This document shows positions 17,805 through 25,553 of a DNA stretch of 64,000 nt, piece after piece. Below the pieces are notes generated by a model. It had not been told where the DNA came from. It worked only from the letters and a program-made list of their open reading frames with translations, and ran no database searches. Each line of letters starts with the position of its first letter. Position 1 is the stretch's first letter. A program made the translations under genes and the position numbers. Source of the DNA: Anaerosolibacter carboniphilus (GTDB lineage: Bacteria; Bacillota; Clostridia; Peptostreptococcales; Thermotaleaceae); NCBI RefSeq assembly GCF_014205875.1, contig NZ_JACHEN010000011.1:62001-126000 (forward strand), read 5' to 3'.

Positions 17805-18179
17805 ATGAAAAAATATTCTATGATTCTTCTAGTCTTAATCTTAACAGCTTCATTGATTTCTTGTCGTTCATCGGATACAAATAACAGACAATATATCAAA
17901 GAATTTCCATATCTTCCTGCATATGGAAACATGAAATTTGTTAAGTTTGAGAAAGCAACCGCTGATGGTATTGATCGAGCTACATATACAGTGTCCAATA
18001 CCAATCCTGAAGAATTTTTATCAGGTTATGAACAACATCTTACAGAAAATGGATGGAAGAACACACTTGATAATAAACCTATTTCTATAAATATGGAGAA
18101 AGAAAACCATAAAGCTATCATTCTTGTAACACCTGAAGAAAAAGCTAAGAACCTAACCGTGATAATTTTTTCTAATTAG
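17805..18179 (+). CDS. Small lipoprotein, 124 aa
   Basis: A signal peptide with lipobox (ASLISC) places it on the outer face of the membrane. The mature ~100 aa domain (FPYLPAYGNMKFVKFEKATADG, VSNTNPEEFLSGYEQHL, NGWKN) looks like a compact alpha/beta fold seen in small clostridial lipoproteins, without a named function. The start is ATG 17805 behind AAGGGG; the ATG at 17796 has no spacing. Confidence 0.7.
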   Translation: MKKYSMILLVLILTASLISCRSSDTNNRQYIKEFPYLPAYGNMKFVKFEKATADGIDRATYTVSNTNPEEFLSGYEQHLTENGWKNTLDNKPISINMEKENHKAIILVTPEEKAKNLTVIIFSN

Positions 18180-18279
18180 TCAGGTTTTTATGTTTGCACC
18201 AGTTCACCATCTACCAAGCATTGTTTTTTATTTTTGTTTCTGAATTTGTTTATAAAATTAGCACTATGTACATATTTAA

Positions 18280-18335
18280 TCTTTTAAGGCAGGAGTTTTT
18301 GTGTCCTTATTTATACTAAATATGTTCTTAAAGTT
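18280..18335 (-). repeat. Diverged copy of the intergenic hairpin-box repeat
   Basis: On the minus strand, CATATTTAGTATAAATAAGG is followed by a GGAC..CCTGCCTT stem. It resembles the repeat family found inside the yunB element and is closest to the copy near 38526-38590. It is the only copy seen outside the element. Confidence 0.4.
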
Positions 18336-18355
18336 ACCCAACGAAACTTTAAAGT

Positions 18356-18408
18356 TAAAATAGAGAAGGAAAGGTGACATATCTGTATTCCCCTGCCTTC
18401 TCTATTTA
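18356..18408 (-). terminator. Terminator of the chemoreceptor fragments
   Basis: AAATAGAGAAGG / CCTTCTCTATTT with a ~25-nt loop, directly after the stop at 18423. Confidence 0.7.
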
Positions 18409-18422
18409 TGCCTATGCTTACA

Positions 18423-19472
18423 TTATTTAGTTTTAAACCTATCTGTTTGTTCCCTTAATACCTTTGAAATATTGCTCAACTCTTCGATACTTGCGCCGAT
18501 CTCTTCAAATGTGCTGACTTGTTCCTGGATACTTGAACTAATTTGTTGCGAAGCAGCGGCACTCTGTTGCGTTGAACCTGAGATTTCATCCATGGCTTTC
18601 GTCATGTCTTTTGCAATCTCGGATTGTTGTTTTGCAGCTTGAGAAATAATCGAAATCTTCTCGGTTGTCTCTTCAATTAGATGAAGTATGCTCTTGAACT
18701 CTGAATCCGTTTCTTCTACTTTTGCCGCACTTGTAGTAACCAACTCTTGCTCTTCCTTCATAGCACTATAAGCAATTTCAATTTTTTTCTCAATTCCTTT
18801 TATCAAGGAAGTAATGTCATCAGCTGAATGCTTACTTTCTTCTGCAAGTTTTCTTACCTCATCAGCTACTACAGCAAAGCCTTTACCACTTTCTCCTGCT
18901 CTAGCAGCTTCAATGGCTGCATTTAAAGCTAATAAGTTTGTTTGTTCCGATATTTCCGTTATTAAAGAAGTGATTTTACTGATTCTGATGGATGATTCTT
19001 TTAACTCCTCAATCACAATGGACATATTATTCGAAGAATGCTGTACACGATCGATGACTTTTACCACTTCTTTTAACTTCTGTGCCCCATATTTTGCGGC
19101 AGTAAGTACTTCTTGACTATTTTTTGTCGCATCTTCTGACTCTTGTGATACAATCATTGCACCACTGGCCATTTCCTGTATGCTTGCAGTTGCTTCTTCA
19201 ATGATACTTGCATTATTTTGCAGATCATCCGTTATGGTTGTAATCTCCCTTGCAATGCTTTCGATTCCTTGATTTGCCTGTTCTGTAGCAGCAGCTAATT
19301 CCTCAGAAGATTCTGCAATCGTATTGGCATTGCTTTGTACAAGACTTACAATTTCTTTTATCTTATCCGTAAATAGATTAAACCAGATCGCCAACGTACC
19401 CAATTCGTCCTTTGTATCAACTGATAATTTTTTTGTTAAGTCTCCCTCTCCTTCGGCAATATCCTGCAGCAT
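18423..19472 (-). pseudogene. Chemoreceptor signalling domain, fragment of a broken gene
   Basis: A 349-aa cytoplasmic half of a methyl-accepting chemotaxis protein. It begins inside HAMP ([27 protein letters not shown]), continues through the coiled coil, and contains the hairpin tip [19 protein letters not shown] and the methylation helices. The first HAMP helix and the second membrane helix are missing. The upstream sensor fragment overlaps it by 56 bp in another frame. The ATG at 19472 has only AAGG adjacent, so translation is doubtful. If made, it would be a soluble, unanchored signalling rod. Confidence 0.8.
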
Positions 19473-20289
19473 CCTTATTGATCATCTCTAAAATACTGGT
19501 ATTCATATCATTAATCAAAGGCTCTAGCTTATGTATAGCTTCTCTATATGTACCGTTTAAACCTTCATTTTCTTTCAAACCAATTTCTTTTTCAATAGCA
19601 ACAACTTCATTAAATTTTTCATAATATTCCTCTAAAAATTTGACTTCATTGATATTTCCTGAAGATTGCAAAGAAAGTTTCAAATCAGATATAATTTCAT
19701 CAAATTTTTCAACATATTTCAAATCATGTCTTAAAAAATAATCTTTTTCTGCCCTTCGAGCCTGTAGCATTAAGATAATATGATTTGGTTGAGTAATGTT
19801 TCTTTCAATATTATGAATAGCATTTCTCAATTCCCCCTCAAGTCCATTGTCTTGAAATCCTCTTTCTTTTACCTTTTCTACAACCCTTAAAAAAATATCA
19901 TGATATAATTTGGCATCCACTATTATTTGATCCAACTTTTCAATTAGCTCCACATTACTAGCAATGTCCCTATTTTCTTTTATCAGTATTATATTTTTAT
20001 TGAGACTTTCATAATTTTTCTTGAAACTGTCAAGATATGGACTTTTACCTTCCTTGAAAAAATCAGGATTTGAGCTTTCTCTCATCAGAAAGTCCTTTTC
20101 ATCTTTTCTCATTTTCAGCATTGCTTTATTAACTTCCTCATTAGCCAATAATAGCGGTATCTTATTGCCATTGATCTCAACAACAGCAAGATATGACTGT
20201 CCAATTACGAATAAAAACAAGATCATAAGTGAAATAAATGAAACAAAAATTTTTGTTTTTATTTTCCAGTCTTTGAACTTAAAACTCAT
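19417..20289 (-). pseudogene. Chemoreceptor sensor domain, fragment of a broken gene
   Basis: A 290-aa N-terminal half: membrane helix 1 (TKIFVSFISLMILFLFVIG) and a long helical extracytoplasmic domain of helical-bimodular (HBM) type with LLLANEEVNKAML and RRAEKDYFLRHDLKYVEKFDE. After SILEMIN the frame runs into 18 unrelated residues instead of membrane helix 2. Joined to the downstream fragment it would be a normal chemoreceptor, so a deletion of roughly 60 codons plus a frame change has removed TM2 and half of HAMP. Good start: AAGGAGGAATTAATGA before ATG 20289. Confidence 0.8.
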
Positions 20290-20463
20290 TCATTAATTCC
20301 TCCTTTGTATCCCAATTCTTAATGTCAAGGGCATTTAGCTATAAGAAGATAAATTCGACATTTTTCGTCAAATTCCTCCATGCCCGCTATAGGTTTTAAA
20401 TCATTTTAAACATTTTATTTAAATTATCCTTATACTGAAAAATGCAGATGCTTACTAAAATAA

Positions 20464-20510
20464 AATGCATCCCTGTCAGTATATAGACCTTATACTGACA
20501 GGGATGCATT
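20464..20510. terminator. Strong terminator downstream of yunB 3' part
   Basis: A 20-bp perfect stem (AATGCATCCCTGTCAGTATA and its complement) with a 7-nt loop and TTTTATTTT on the minus strand, 4 bp after the yunB stop. Confidence 0.85.
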
Positions 20511-20513
20511 AAC

Positions 20514-21008
20514 TCATTCAACTTCCGTAGGAATTATATTCAACATCTCATCTTTTGGAACAAAGATATAATTCTGTGGCACCTTACCAACAATAATCGT
20601 CTCGGCAATAGGTACAGAGGTGACAACTTCAGTAGTGTCTGAAGAAAAAGGTACAATAATTTTGACTTGCGTTTTCACCACTAGATAAATTTTATGTCTT
20701 GTTTGGTTAATCCCCGACTCTTCAAATTCTGTTTTGAAATCTACATTTACCATTCCAATCGGTGTAACATCTATATTAATTTTAGGTCCATATTGAGCCA
20801 GCAATTGACTGCCAAATACATTCCCCAAAGGCACCATTACTGCAGATGTTTTGATATTTTTAATCTTATCCTGTACAGTTAGTGCTACTTCTGATGCAAG
20901 CATATTCATCATCATCGTATTTGCTCGCATGACTAAACTGCAACACAAACTATCGTTAAGTGTATATTTCGCAATATGAGAAGGATACGTCTTATCTATG
21001 TACACCAT
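20514..21008 (-). CDS. yunB: YunB sporulation protein, 3' (C-terminal) part
   Basis: The frame is 164 codons, but only residues 28-164 (20514 to ~20927) are YunB. That part has NTMMMNMLASEVALTVQDKI, VPLGNVFGSQLLAQYGPKI, the diagnostic block SGINQTRHKIYLVVKTQV and PIAETIIVGKVPQNYI. B. subtilis YunB is ~254 aa with an N-terminal membrane helix; that half is absent here and lies at 41059-41334. The first 27 codons derive from the intervening element, and its ATG has a poor ribosome-binding site. Joining after the AAT (Asn) codon gives a continuous 226-aa YunB. See the mobile element entry. Confidence 0.85.
   Translation of the reverse strand: MVYIDKTYPSHIAKYTLNDSLCCSLVMRANTMMMNMLASEVALTVQDKIKNIKTSAVMVPLGNVFGSQLLAQYGPKINIDVTPIGMVNVDFKTEFEESGINQTRHKIYLVVKTQVKIIVPFSSDTTEVVTSVPIAETIIVGKVPQNYIFVPKDEMLNIIPTEVE
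20919..20930. other. Left attachment core of the yunB element
   Basis: ATTTGCTCGCAT; it matches 10 of 12 bases of the right core ATTCGCTTGCAT at 41059-41070. It marks the point where YunB homology begins. Predicted crossover dinucleotide TT at 20920-20921. Confidence 0.65.
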
Positions 21009-21010
21009 AT

Positions 21011-21406
21011 CTAAACAAACCTCTGATGGAAAGAAGCAAGTTTACACGCTAAATCCTTTATATTTTTCTCAAGCAAATATTCTAAATCATTTTTATATAT
21101 AGGATTGTTTTTCCAGAACTTTTTATCTACCTTTAACACTGAATCTAAAAGGTCGCCACAATAAAAATTGCCTTCAGAAAAGATATTATCTTCAAGTGTC
21201 TCTAATGCTAAAGGTATTAGATAATCTAAACCTATTTCTTGCCCTATCATTATTCTTAAATCTTCAACTTCAAAAAAAGCAATTGTTTTTTTCCTTAATT
21301 CATGGCAAGTAATAACTAAATACGAATCAAAGTTAGGTTCATCCAAGTCTGATCCTTCAAGTTCTTGTAATGATTTATTTCTATCAAAATGAAAGTATTT
21401 TTCCAT
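21011..21406 (-). CDS. CDI-type immunity protein (orphan)
   Basis: A 131-aa soluble protein. NKSLQELEG, LRKKTIAFFEVEDLRIMIGQ, GLDYLIPLALETLEDN, YCGDLLDSVLKVDKKFW follow the contact-dependent growth-inhibition immunity (CdiI) family pattern closely. No CdiA/WXG/LXG toxin gene is nearby, so it looks like an orphan immunity gene, often carried by mobile DNA. The start is ATG 21406 after GGGGTGATGAT. It is the first cargo gene next to the left end of the element. Confidence 0.72.
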   Translation of the reverse strand: MEKYFHFDRNKSLQELEGSDLDEPNFDSYLVITCHELRKKTIAFFEVEDLRIMIGQEIGLDYLIPLALETLEDNIFSEGNFYCGDLLDSVLKVDKKFWKNNPIYKNDLEYLLEKNIKDLACKLASFHQRFV

Positions 21407-21532
21407 ATCATCACCCCACAAACCATAAATAACCTATACCTCGTAATTATCTACAAATACGACATAATTAAAAGCTGCTTATAGACAATATCTCTTGCTT
21501 ATCTCACATTCTCTAAATCTCTGTTTAGTTCA

Positions 21533-21835
21533 CTACTCTTTAATTCTTAACATCTCGTTAAATATTTTTACAACCGTAGCATATCCAACTATTTTACTTC
21601 CTTCCTGAATGTTAATTCTTTTTCCTTCGATTAAACAGTTAGGATACGCCTCTGGACTAATAAACGTAATTGTACCTAATGCAGATTCCCCAAATGAAAC
21701 CTTTTCTCTATTATAATAATAATGAATGCCCGTTGTTAGATAATCTTCCTTTACTAAATGCGCCGGTCTATAACCATTATAAAATGCATTGCTTCTTTCA
21801 CAAGTAATAATGGCTTCAATGTCAGGTTTCTTCAT
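21533..21835 (-). CDS. EF-Tu C-terminal-domain-like small protein
   Basis: A 100-aa all-beta protein. FYNGYRPAHLVKED, VSFGESALGTITFISPEAYPN and the end INIQEGSKIVGYATVVKIF follow the pattern of EF-Tu domain III (…RPQF…, p.GD.., …F.IREG...VG.G.V..I) without a GTPase domain. Proteins of this kind often accompany toxin immunity genes, which fits the CdiI-like neighbour 127 bp downstream. Start ATG 21835 after GGAGGGCTCGGT. Function inferred only from context. Confidence 0.55.
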   Translation of the reverse strand: MKKPDIEAIITCERSNAFYNGYRPAHLVKEDYLTTGIHYYYNREKVSFGESALGTITFISPEAYPNCLIEGKRINIQEGSKIVGYATVVKIFNEMLRIKE

Positions 21836-21940
21836 ACCGAGCCCTCCATTCACAAATAGTCATTATCAAGAAACTTCATCAGTAGTATGGAAAACTTCTA
21901 TATCAGAAGTTGCATCTATTAAACTACGCTAACCCTATGT

Positions 21941-22372
21941 TTAGTGAAGAAATGCTAATGTGACAAGGTAATGATCTATCAAAAACAAAACGCCCATAGC
22001 AACCAATATTGGATTAATAATTAGATACAACTTACTAGTAGGTGATATTGGAAGCTTAAGAGATCCTGCCTTAGAAATCAATCCCCCCACTCCTAAGTAT
22101 ATAAATAATATACTAATACCTATATCTTCTAAATCCGCTTCGCTTGCTATGTCAAAAATGGCTACTAATCCAATTAATATTATTGCACCTATAAAATAAA
22201 ACGTTCTGGTACGTACTAAGTGTTTTTCTGTTTTCCTCTGTGCTTCTTCATTTAAAGCCTCTAAAACATCCTCCTGAGATCTTATTGGATTGTCTTTATC
22301 GTTGTCATGAATTCTTATCGCCATTAAAATCACTAACATTATTATTGTCAATATCATAAGCATCCCCATCAT
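21941..22372 (-). CDS. Unknown membrane protein, 143 aa
   Basis: Hydrophobic N-terminal helix, a charged cytoplasmic segment (~20-50), then three further helices (FYFIGAIILIGLVAIF, ISILFIYLGVGGLIS, LYLIINPILVAMGVLFLI). No recognised domain. GGAGGAAGCGGAT precedes ATG 22372. Confidence 0.6.
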   Translation of the reverse strand: MMGMLMILTIIMLVILMAIRIHDNDKDNPIRSQEDVLEALNEEAQRKTEKHLVRTRTFYFIGAIILIGLVAIFDIASEADLEDIGISILFIYLGVGGLISKAGSLKLPISPTSKLYLIINPILVAMGVLFLIDHYLVTLAFLH

Positions 22373-22448
22373 ATCCGCTTCCTCCTCCCAGGATGATAAA
22401 ACAATAATTTAGCGCACTATTAACAGCATTGTTTTTGATCTAGAAGTC

Positions 22449-22652
22449 TCATTTTATATGAGTGTGACTTTTTATTGTATCTACTATTATCAAGGTACAT
22501 ACTACTACCAATGAACACAATATTGATATAGCACTAACTACAATCCCTATCTCATACGTTCCTGCACCTAGAGATTGGCCAACATTTATTGATAAGAACT
22601 CCACTATCCAAAAGGTTAAAAAACCTATAATAATATAGGTCACATACTTCAT
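22449..22652 (-). CDS. Unknown small membrane protein, 67 aa
   Basis: Two transmembrane helices (YIIIGFLTFWIVEFLSI and GIVVSAISILCSLVVVCTLI) separated by a short loop. It follows AGGGGGTAATAG and reads with the neighbouring 143-aa membrane protein. No family recognised. Confidence 0.55.
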   Translation of the reverse strand: MKYVTYIIIGFLTFWIVEFLSINVGQSLGAGTYEIGIVVSAISILCSLVVVCTLIIVDTIKSHTHIK

Positions 22653-22750
22653 TTCTATTACCCCCTATTTTTTCGCAATATACAACCGATGTGGATTAGA
22701 ATTTCATAATATTAATTTCTACGTATTCCATTTATCCCCTTCTAGAATTT

Positions 22751-22797
22751 AAAAAGTAGGGGTTTTACCTTATCCTACTTCGTTAAAGGTGTATTTA
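22751..22797 (-). repeat. Hairpin-box repeat, copy 1
   Basis: Minus strand: box TAAATACACCTTTAACGA, then stem GAAGTAGG / CCTACTTTTT, which reads as a terminator. Confidence 0.5.
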
Positions 22798-22908
22798 GAA
22801 AATAATAAGGATTAGGTTTTCATCTACTCCTTAGTTATTAAATCATCTTTTAATAAATATTTTTCTTTATTTTGTCAGGACACTTGTTCAGTTCAGAGAT
22901 TTAAAAAA

Positions 22909-22954
22909 TAAGGCAGGGTCTAATCTACCTTATCGCTAAATGTGTATTTCACAC
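22909..22954 (-). repeat. Hairpin-box repeat, copy 2
   Basis: Minus strand: box GTGAAATACACATTTAGCGA followed by AAGGTAG..CTGCCTT and T6, 30 bp after the 56-aa gene's stop. Confidence 0.6.
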
Positions 22955-22984
22955 TAATATATATACGCAAACTTCGGTTCCTCC

Positions 22985-23155
22985 CTATTCAATTCCACAC
23001 TCATCAGTAGCAAGAGTATGCTCTCCCATTTCTTTAGTTTTCAATAAACCTGTTTCAGCCACTATTTCAGCTACCATACCTTCAAAATCATAATATTCCT
23101 GTTCGTTTCCAATCATAGATTTTAATGCCATCAATGTCTTTTTATTTGCTTTCAT
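22985..23155 (-). CDS. Unknown small protein, 56 aa
   Basis: Charged helical protein (KTLMALKSMIGNEQEYYDFE, MVAEIVAETGLLKTKEMGEH) beginning at ATG 23155 behind AAGGGGAAC. The in-frame ATG at 23188 lacks a site. Too small to classify. Confidence 0.5.
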   Translation of the reverse strand: MKANKKTLMALKSMIGNEQEYYDFEGMVAEIVAETGLLKTKEMGEHTLATDECGIE

Positions 23156-23244
23156 ACAATTTGTTCCCCTTTCTTCTCTAGTCCTCAATTCTCACAGTTA
23201 TGATATAATAGAATTACCTAATTCTTCCACAGAGGTGATTCGAA

Positions 23245-23403
23245 ATGCGTTCAAAGATAAATGGTCGATTACTTTTTATCTTTTATTTACTTACTGTTTC
23301 TCTGCTGAGTAAATTTCAAATTATACCCTACGATTATGGTTATATTCTAATGATTTTGGCACTTCCTTGTGCAATTGCTAATGATCTTAATCGCTTACCC
23401 TAA
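23245..23403 (+). CDS. Unknown small membrane protein, 52 aa
   Basis: ATG 23245 follows GAGGTGATTCGAA, with a TATAAT ~45 bp upstream. The product has two hydrophobic stretches (LLFIFYLLTVSLLSKF and YGYILMILALPCAIAN) around IIPYDY. Divergent from the 56-aa gene. No family recognised. Confidence 0.55.
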   Translation: MRSKINGRLLFIFYLLTVSLLSKFQIIPYDYGYILMILALPCAIANDLNRLP

Positions 23404-23469
23404 TACATAAAATCTTATTTTATTTACAACTTAGAACATTTTTTATTTGTTCACATATAGTTCATATTT

Positions 23470-23550
23470 TCTTCACAATCGTGTCCTATACTTTACTTAT
23501 AAGACACTCCCGTCTTTTATATAGGACCCTCATGTATTTGAGGGTCCGTT
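23470..23550 (+). ncRNA. Candidate small RNA ending in a GC-rich hairpin
   Basis: TATACT at ~23490 is followed by a small AGAC/GTCT hairpin and then the perfect stem GGACCCTCA / TGAGGGTCC (23524-23547). Layout recalls the candidate at 16741-16840. The T run is poor, so this may be only a processed or structural hairpin. Confidence 0.25.
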
Positions 23551-23622
23551 GCGCTTTGCATTCTCTCTTTTCTCTTCGCAAAATACTTACTGCTTGTCCG
23601 ACTTATAAATAAGCCTCAGGGG

Positions 23623-23802
23623 CTAATTTAATCCTAAGTAGCTCATGATTTCCGCTTTGGATTTTCCTTGATTCATCATTTCAATCACTCGATCCAGCAC
23701 AATATTTGCATAGGCGTCAGTGTATTTCTGCTTTGCCTCTTCCTGCTTTTCTTCCGGTAAATCCTCAAACAATGTGTCTCCTATAAACAATCTTACTTTC
23801 AT
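23623..23802 (-). CDS. Small protein, 59 aa
   Basis: ATG 23802 is preceded by GGGGGTGTAGCTT. The 59 residues are highly charged and helical: RLFIGDTLFEDLPEEKQEEA, then VLDRVIEMMNQGKSKAEIMS and YLGLN. The end resembles a short helix-turn-helix-like tail, but no DNA-binding call is justified. Confidence 0.55.
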   Translation of the reverse strand: MKVRLFIGDTLFEDLPEEKQEEAKQKYTDAYANIVLDRVIEMMNQGKSKAEIMSYLGLN

Positions 23803-24051
23803 AAGCTACACCCCCTACTACATGCTATGAAATACCTAGGTTGTACTATGAACTTATAGATTTATAATTCTAAAAAATGTAAAACAATTCGCTTTGTATA
23901 AACGCCTCGCTTTCATCCCTCTTGCTTCTCTAAAGTTATGTTTAGCGCAACTCAATATCAAAGAACCTCAGTAGGTTTCACTTCTGCTTGTATCTTCTAA
24001 AGTTCCTCTTGAACATAATTCAATCTCAGCTTTTATTATAACAAGATTAAA

Positions 24052-24078
24052 GGGAACCCCCTGGGTTCCCCTGATTCG
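24052..24078 (-). terminator. Terminator downstream of lipoprotein gene
   Basis: GGGAACCC / GGGTTCCC with a 3-nt loop and CCTTTAAT on the minus strand, about 70 bp after the lipoprotein stop. Confidence 0.6.
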
Positions 24079-24139
24079 CCATATACAAATAATGTTACAT
24101 ATAAAACACCTAAGATAACGCTCATAACCTTTTGTGAAA

Positions 24140-24838
24140 TCAAGAGCCAAACCTTTCATCGAAATCTTCCAATTTATCAAAAACACCCTTTACCCATTCC
24201 TCGTTTTCCCATAAATCAGGGTTGCTTATCTCTCTTTCTGCAGGATGACCTGTGGCAAACGTATCCACTCCATCCTTACTTCCAAAGTACAGATCAACAA
24301 GTTTTAAAGACGTGTTCTCGGCGGTTATCAGCATTTTACATCTCATTCCTGAGCCTTCAAATTGAAATGGTAACTCAAGATAACAAAGGTTATCTTCTGT
24401 GTGTTGTAACTTAGCTTGTTCAAACTCATTTTTCAACCCGTAATTTATAGTATTGCCGCCTTGTAACTCCTGTTTTTGTGTCAGCTCCAACATTTTATCT
24501 GTAAATTTTCGCAGATTTTTGTTCGAAATATATTTTTCAAAGGATACTTTCTCTTGCTCTGCAACTGCACCGTTATATAAGTTTACAAATGCCTTCCCAA
24601 ACTCTACAATCGTTTCGTCATCTGCACTACAAAGATTTTCTTCCTGAGTAGAGAAGTCTTGGTTTGCAAGTTGGTTTAGTACATCCGCTGTTGATTGCTC
24701 TGAAGCTGCCTTACTGCTTTCAGCTGGGTCTGATTGAGTTTCTCTGCTTAATGCATTCTCCTTTATATCATAGGTTTGCTTGCATCCTGCAAATACTATA
24801 AGCGAAAATAGCATAAGAACCAATATCGCCTTTTTCAT
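24140..24838 (-). CDS. Lipoprotein, 232 aa
   Basis: Signal peptide with lipobox VFAGC (Cys19), then a Ser/Glu/Gln-rich linker to ~residue 65, then a mixed alpha/beta domain (FGKAFVNLYNGAVAEQEKV, YLELPFQFEGSGMRCKMLI). This domain type, a helical start followed by a curved sheet, is common in small Firmicute lipoproteins of unknown ligand. Start ATG 24838 after AGGAGGTACTGAT. Monocistronic. Confidence 0.7.
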   Translation of the reverse strand: MKKAILVLMLFSLIVFAGCKQTYDIKENALSRETQSDPAESSKAASEQSTADVLNQLANQDFSTQEENLCSADDETIVEFGKAFVNLYNGAVAEQEKVSFEKYISNKNLRKFTDKMLELTQKQELQGGNTINYGLKNEFEQAKLQHTEDNLCYLELPFQFEGSGMRCKMLITAENTSLKLVDLYFGSKDGVDTFATGHPAEREISNPDLWENEEWVKGVFDKLEDFDERFGS

Positions 24839-24974
24839 ATCAGTACCTCCTGTATCAAATTAAATAATTTCGTACTTTTCTACGATTAGGACTTAGTTTT
24901 ATTATACGAGATACACACATCAAATACTATGATTTCAACACTATTCTTTAATAGAGCCTAAATAAATTTAAAAG

Positions 24975-25027
24975 TTGACAAAATCATCAGTTATCTGTAT
25001 TATTAAAGATAAATAAAGTCTTTAATA
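24975..25027 (+). promoter_or_regulatory. Promoter and operator of the Rrf2 regulator
   Basis: TTGACA (24975-24980), 17-nt spacer, TATTAT (24998-25003). A perfect inverted repeat TATTAAAGA / TCTTTAATA (25001-25027, 9-nt spacer) covers the -10 and transcription start. It is the natural autoregulatory site for the Rrf2 protein encoded 21 bp downstream. Confidence 0.65.
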
Positions 25028-25047
25028 TCTTTCAAGGAGTTTTTTAT

Positions 25048-25461
25048 ATGAAATATACAAAAGCAACAAACTATGCTCTGCACACGATCGTATACATGAT
25101 TGAACATGGGCAAAGTGAAAAATTAAGTGTAAGCACACTAGCTGAGCGCTTCAATGTATCTGTTACCTATCTCTCAAAGATTCTAACTCAGCTCGTGAAA
25201 GCCGGTTTAATTGAGTCAGCCTCTGGAGTAAAAGGCGGTTATGTTTTGCGTAAAAGAATAGAGGACATTTCCTTTATGGATGTCATCAAAGCGACAGAAG
25301 GTACCGGTGCATTATTTCACTGTGGCTTACAGGAAGAAAGTGAATGTTTGATCCATAAGGTAATGGCAGAGGCGGAAAATTTGATGGAAAGCTATCTGCA
25401 GGATAAAAAGCTTTATGAGGTAGCCCAAAATAATACATCCTGTAAGATGGACACAGAATAA
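25048..25461 (+). CDS. Rrf2 family transcriptional regulator
   Basis: A 137-aa winged-helix repressor. N-terminal YTKATNYALHTIVYMIEHG and the recognition segment LSVSTLAERFNVSVTYLSKILTQL are typical Rrf2; the wing is GVKGGYVLRKR. The sensor region keeps two cysteines (HCGLQEESEC) plus a late one, not the classical three-Cys Fe-S spacing, so an iron-sulfur or thiol switch is possible but unproven. It probably controls itself and the MATE pump 92 bp downstream. Confidence 0.88.
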   Translation: MKYTKATNYALHTIVYMIEHGQSEKLSVSTLAERFNVSVTYLSKILTQLVKAGLIESASGVKGGYVLRKRIEDISFMDVIKATEGTGALFHCGLQEESECLIHKVMAEAENLMESYLQDKKLYEVAQNNTSCKMDTE

Positions 25462-25553
25462 TTTTTTTAATATATTCACCCATATTCTATGAGTTTTTAT
25501 ATCATAATTATAGATATAAAATGTCTATAATATATGTTTTAGGAGGATTCAAA

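Noticed and set aside
21533..21835. Calling the protein a translation elongation factor fragment
   Set aside because: Only the domain III-like beta pattern is present and the gene has its own ribosome-binding site; it is a small independent gene, not a tuf remnant.
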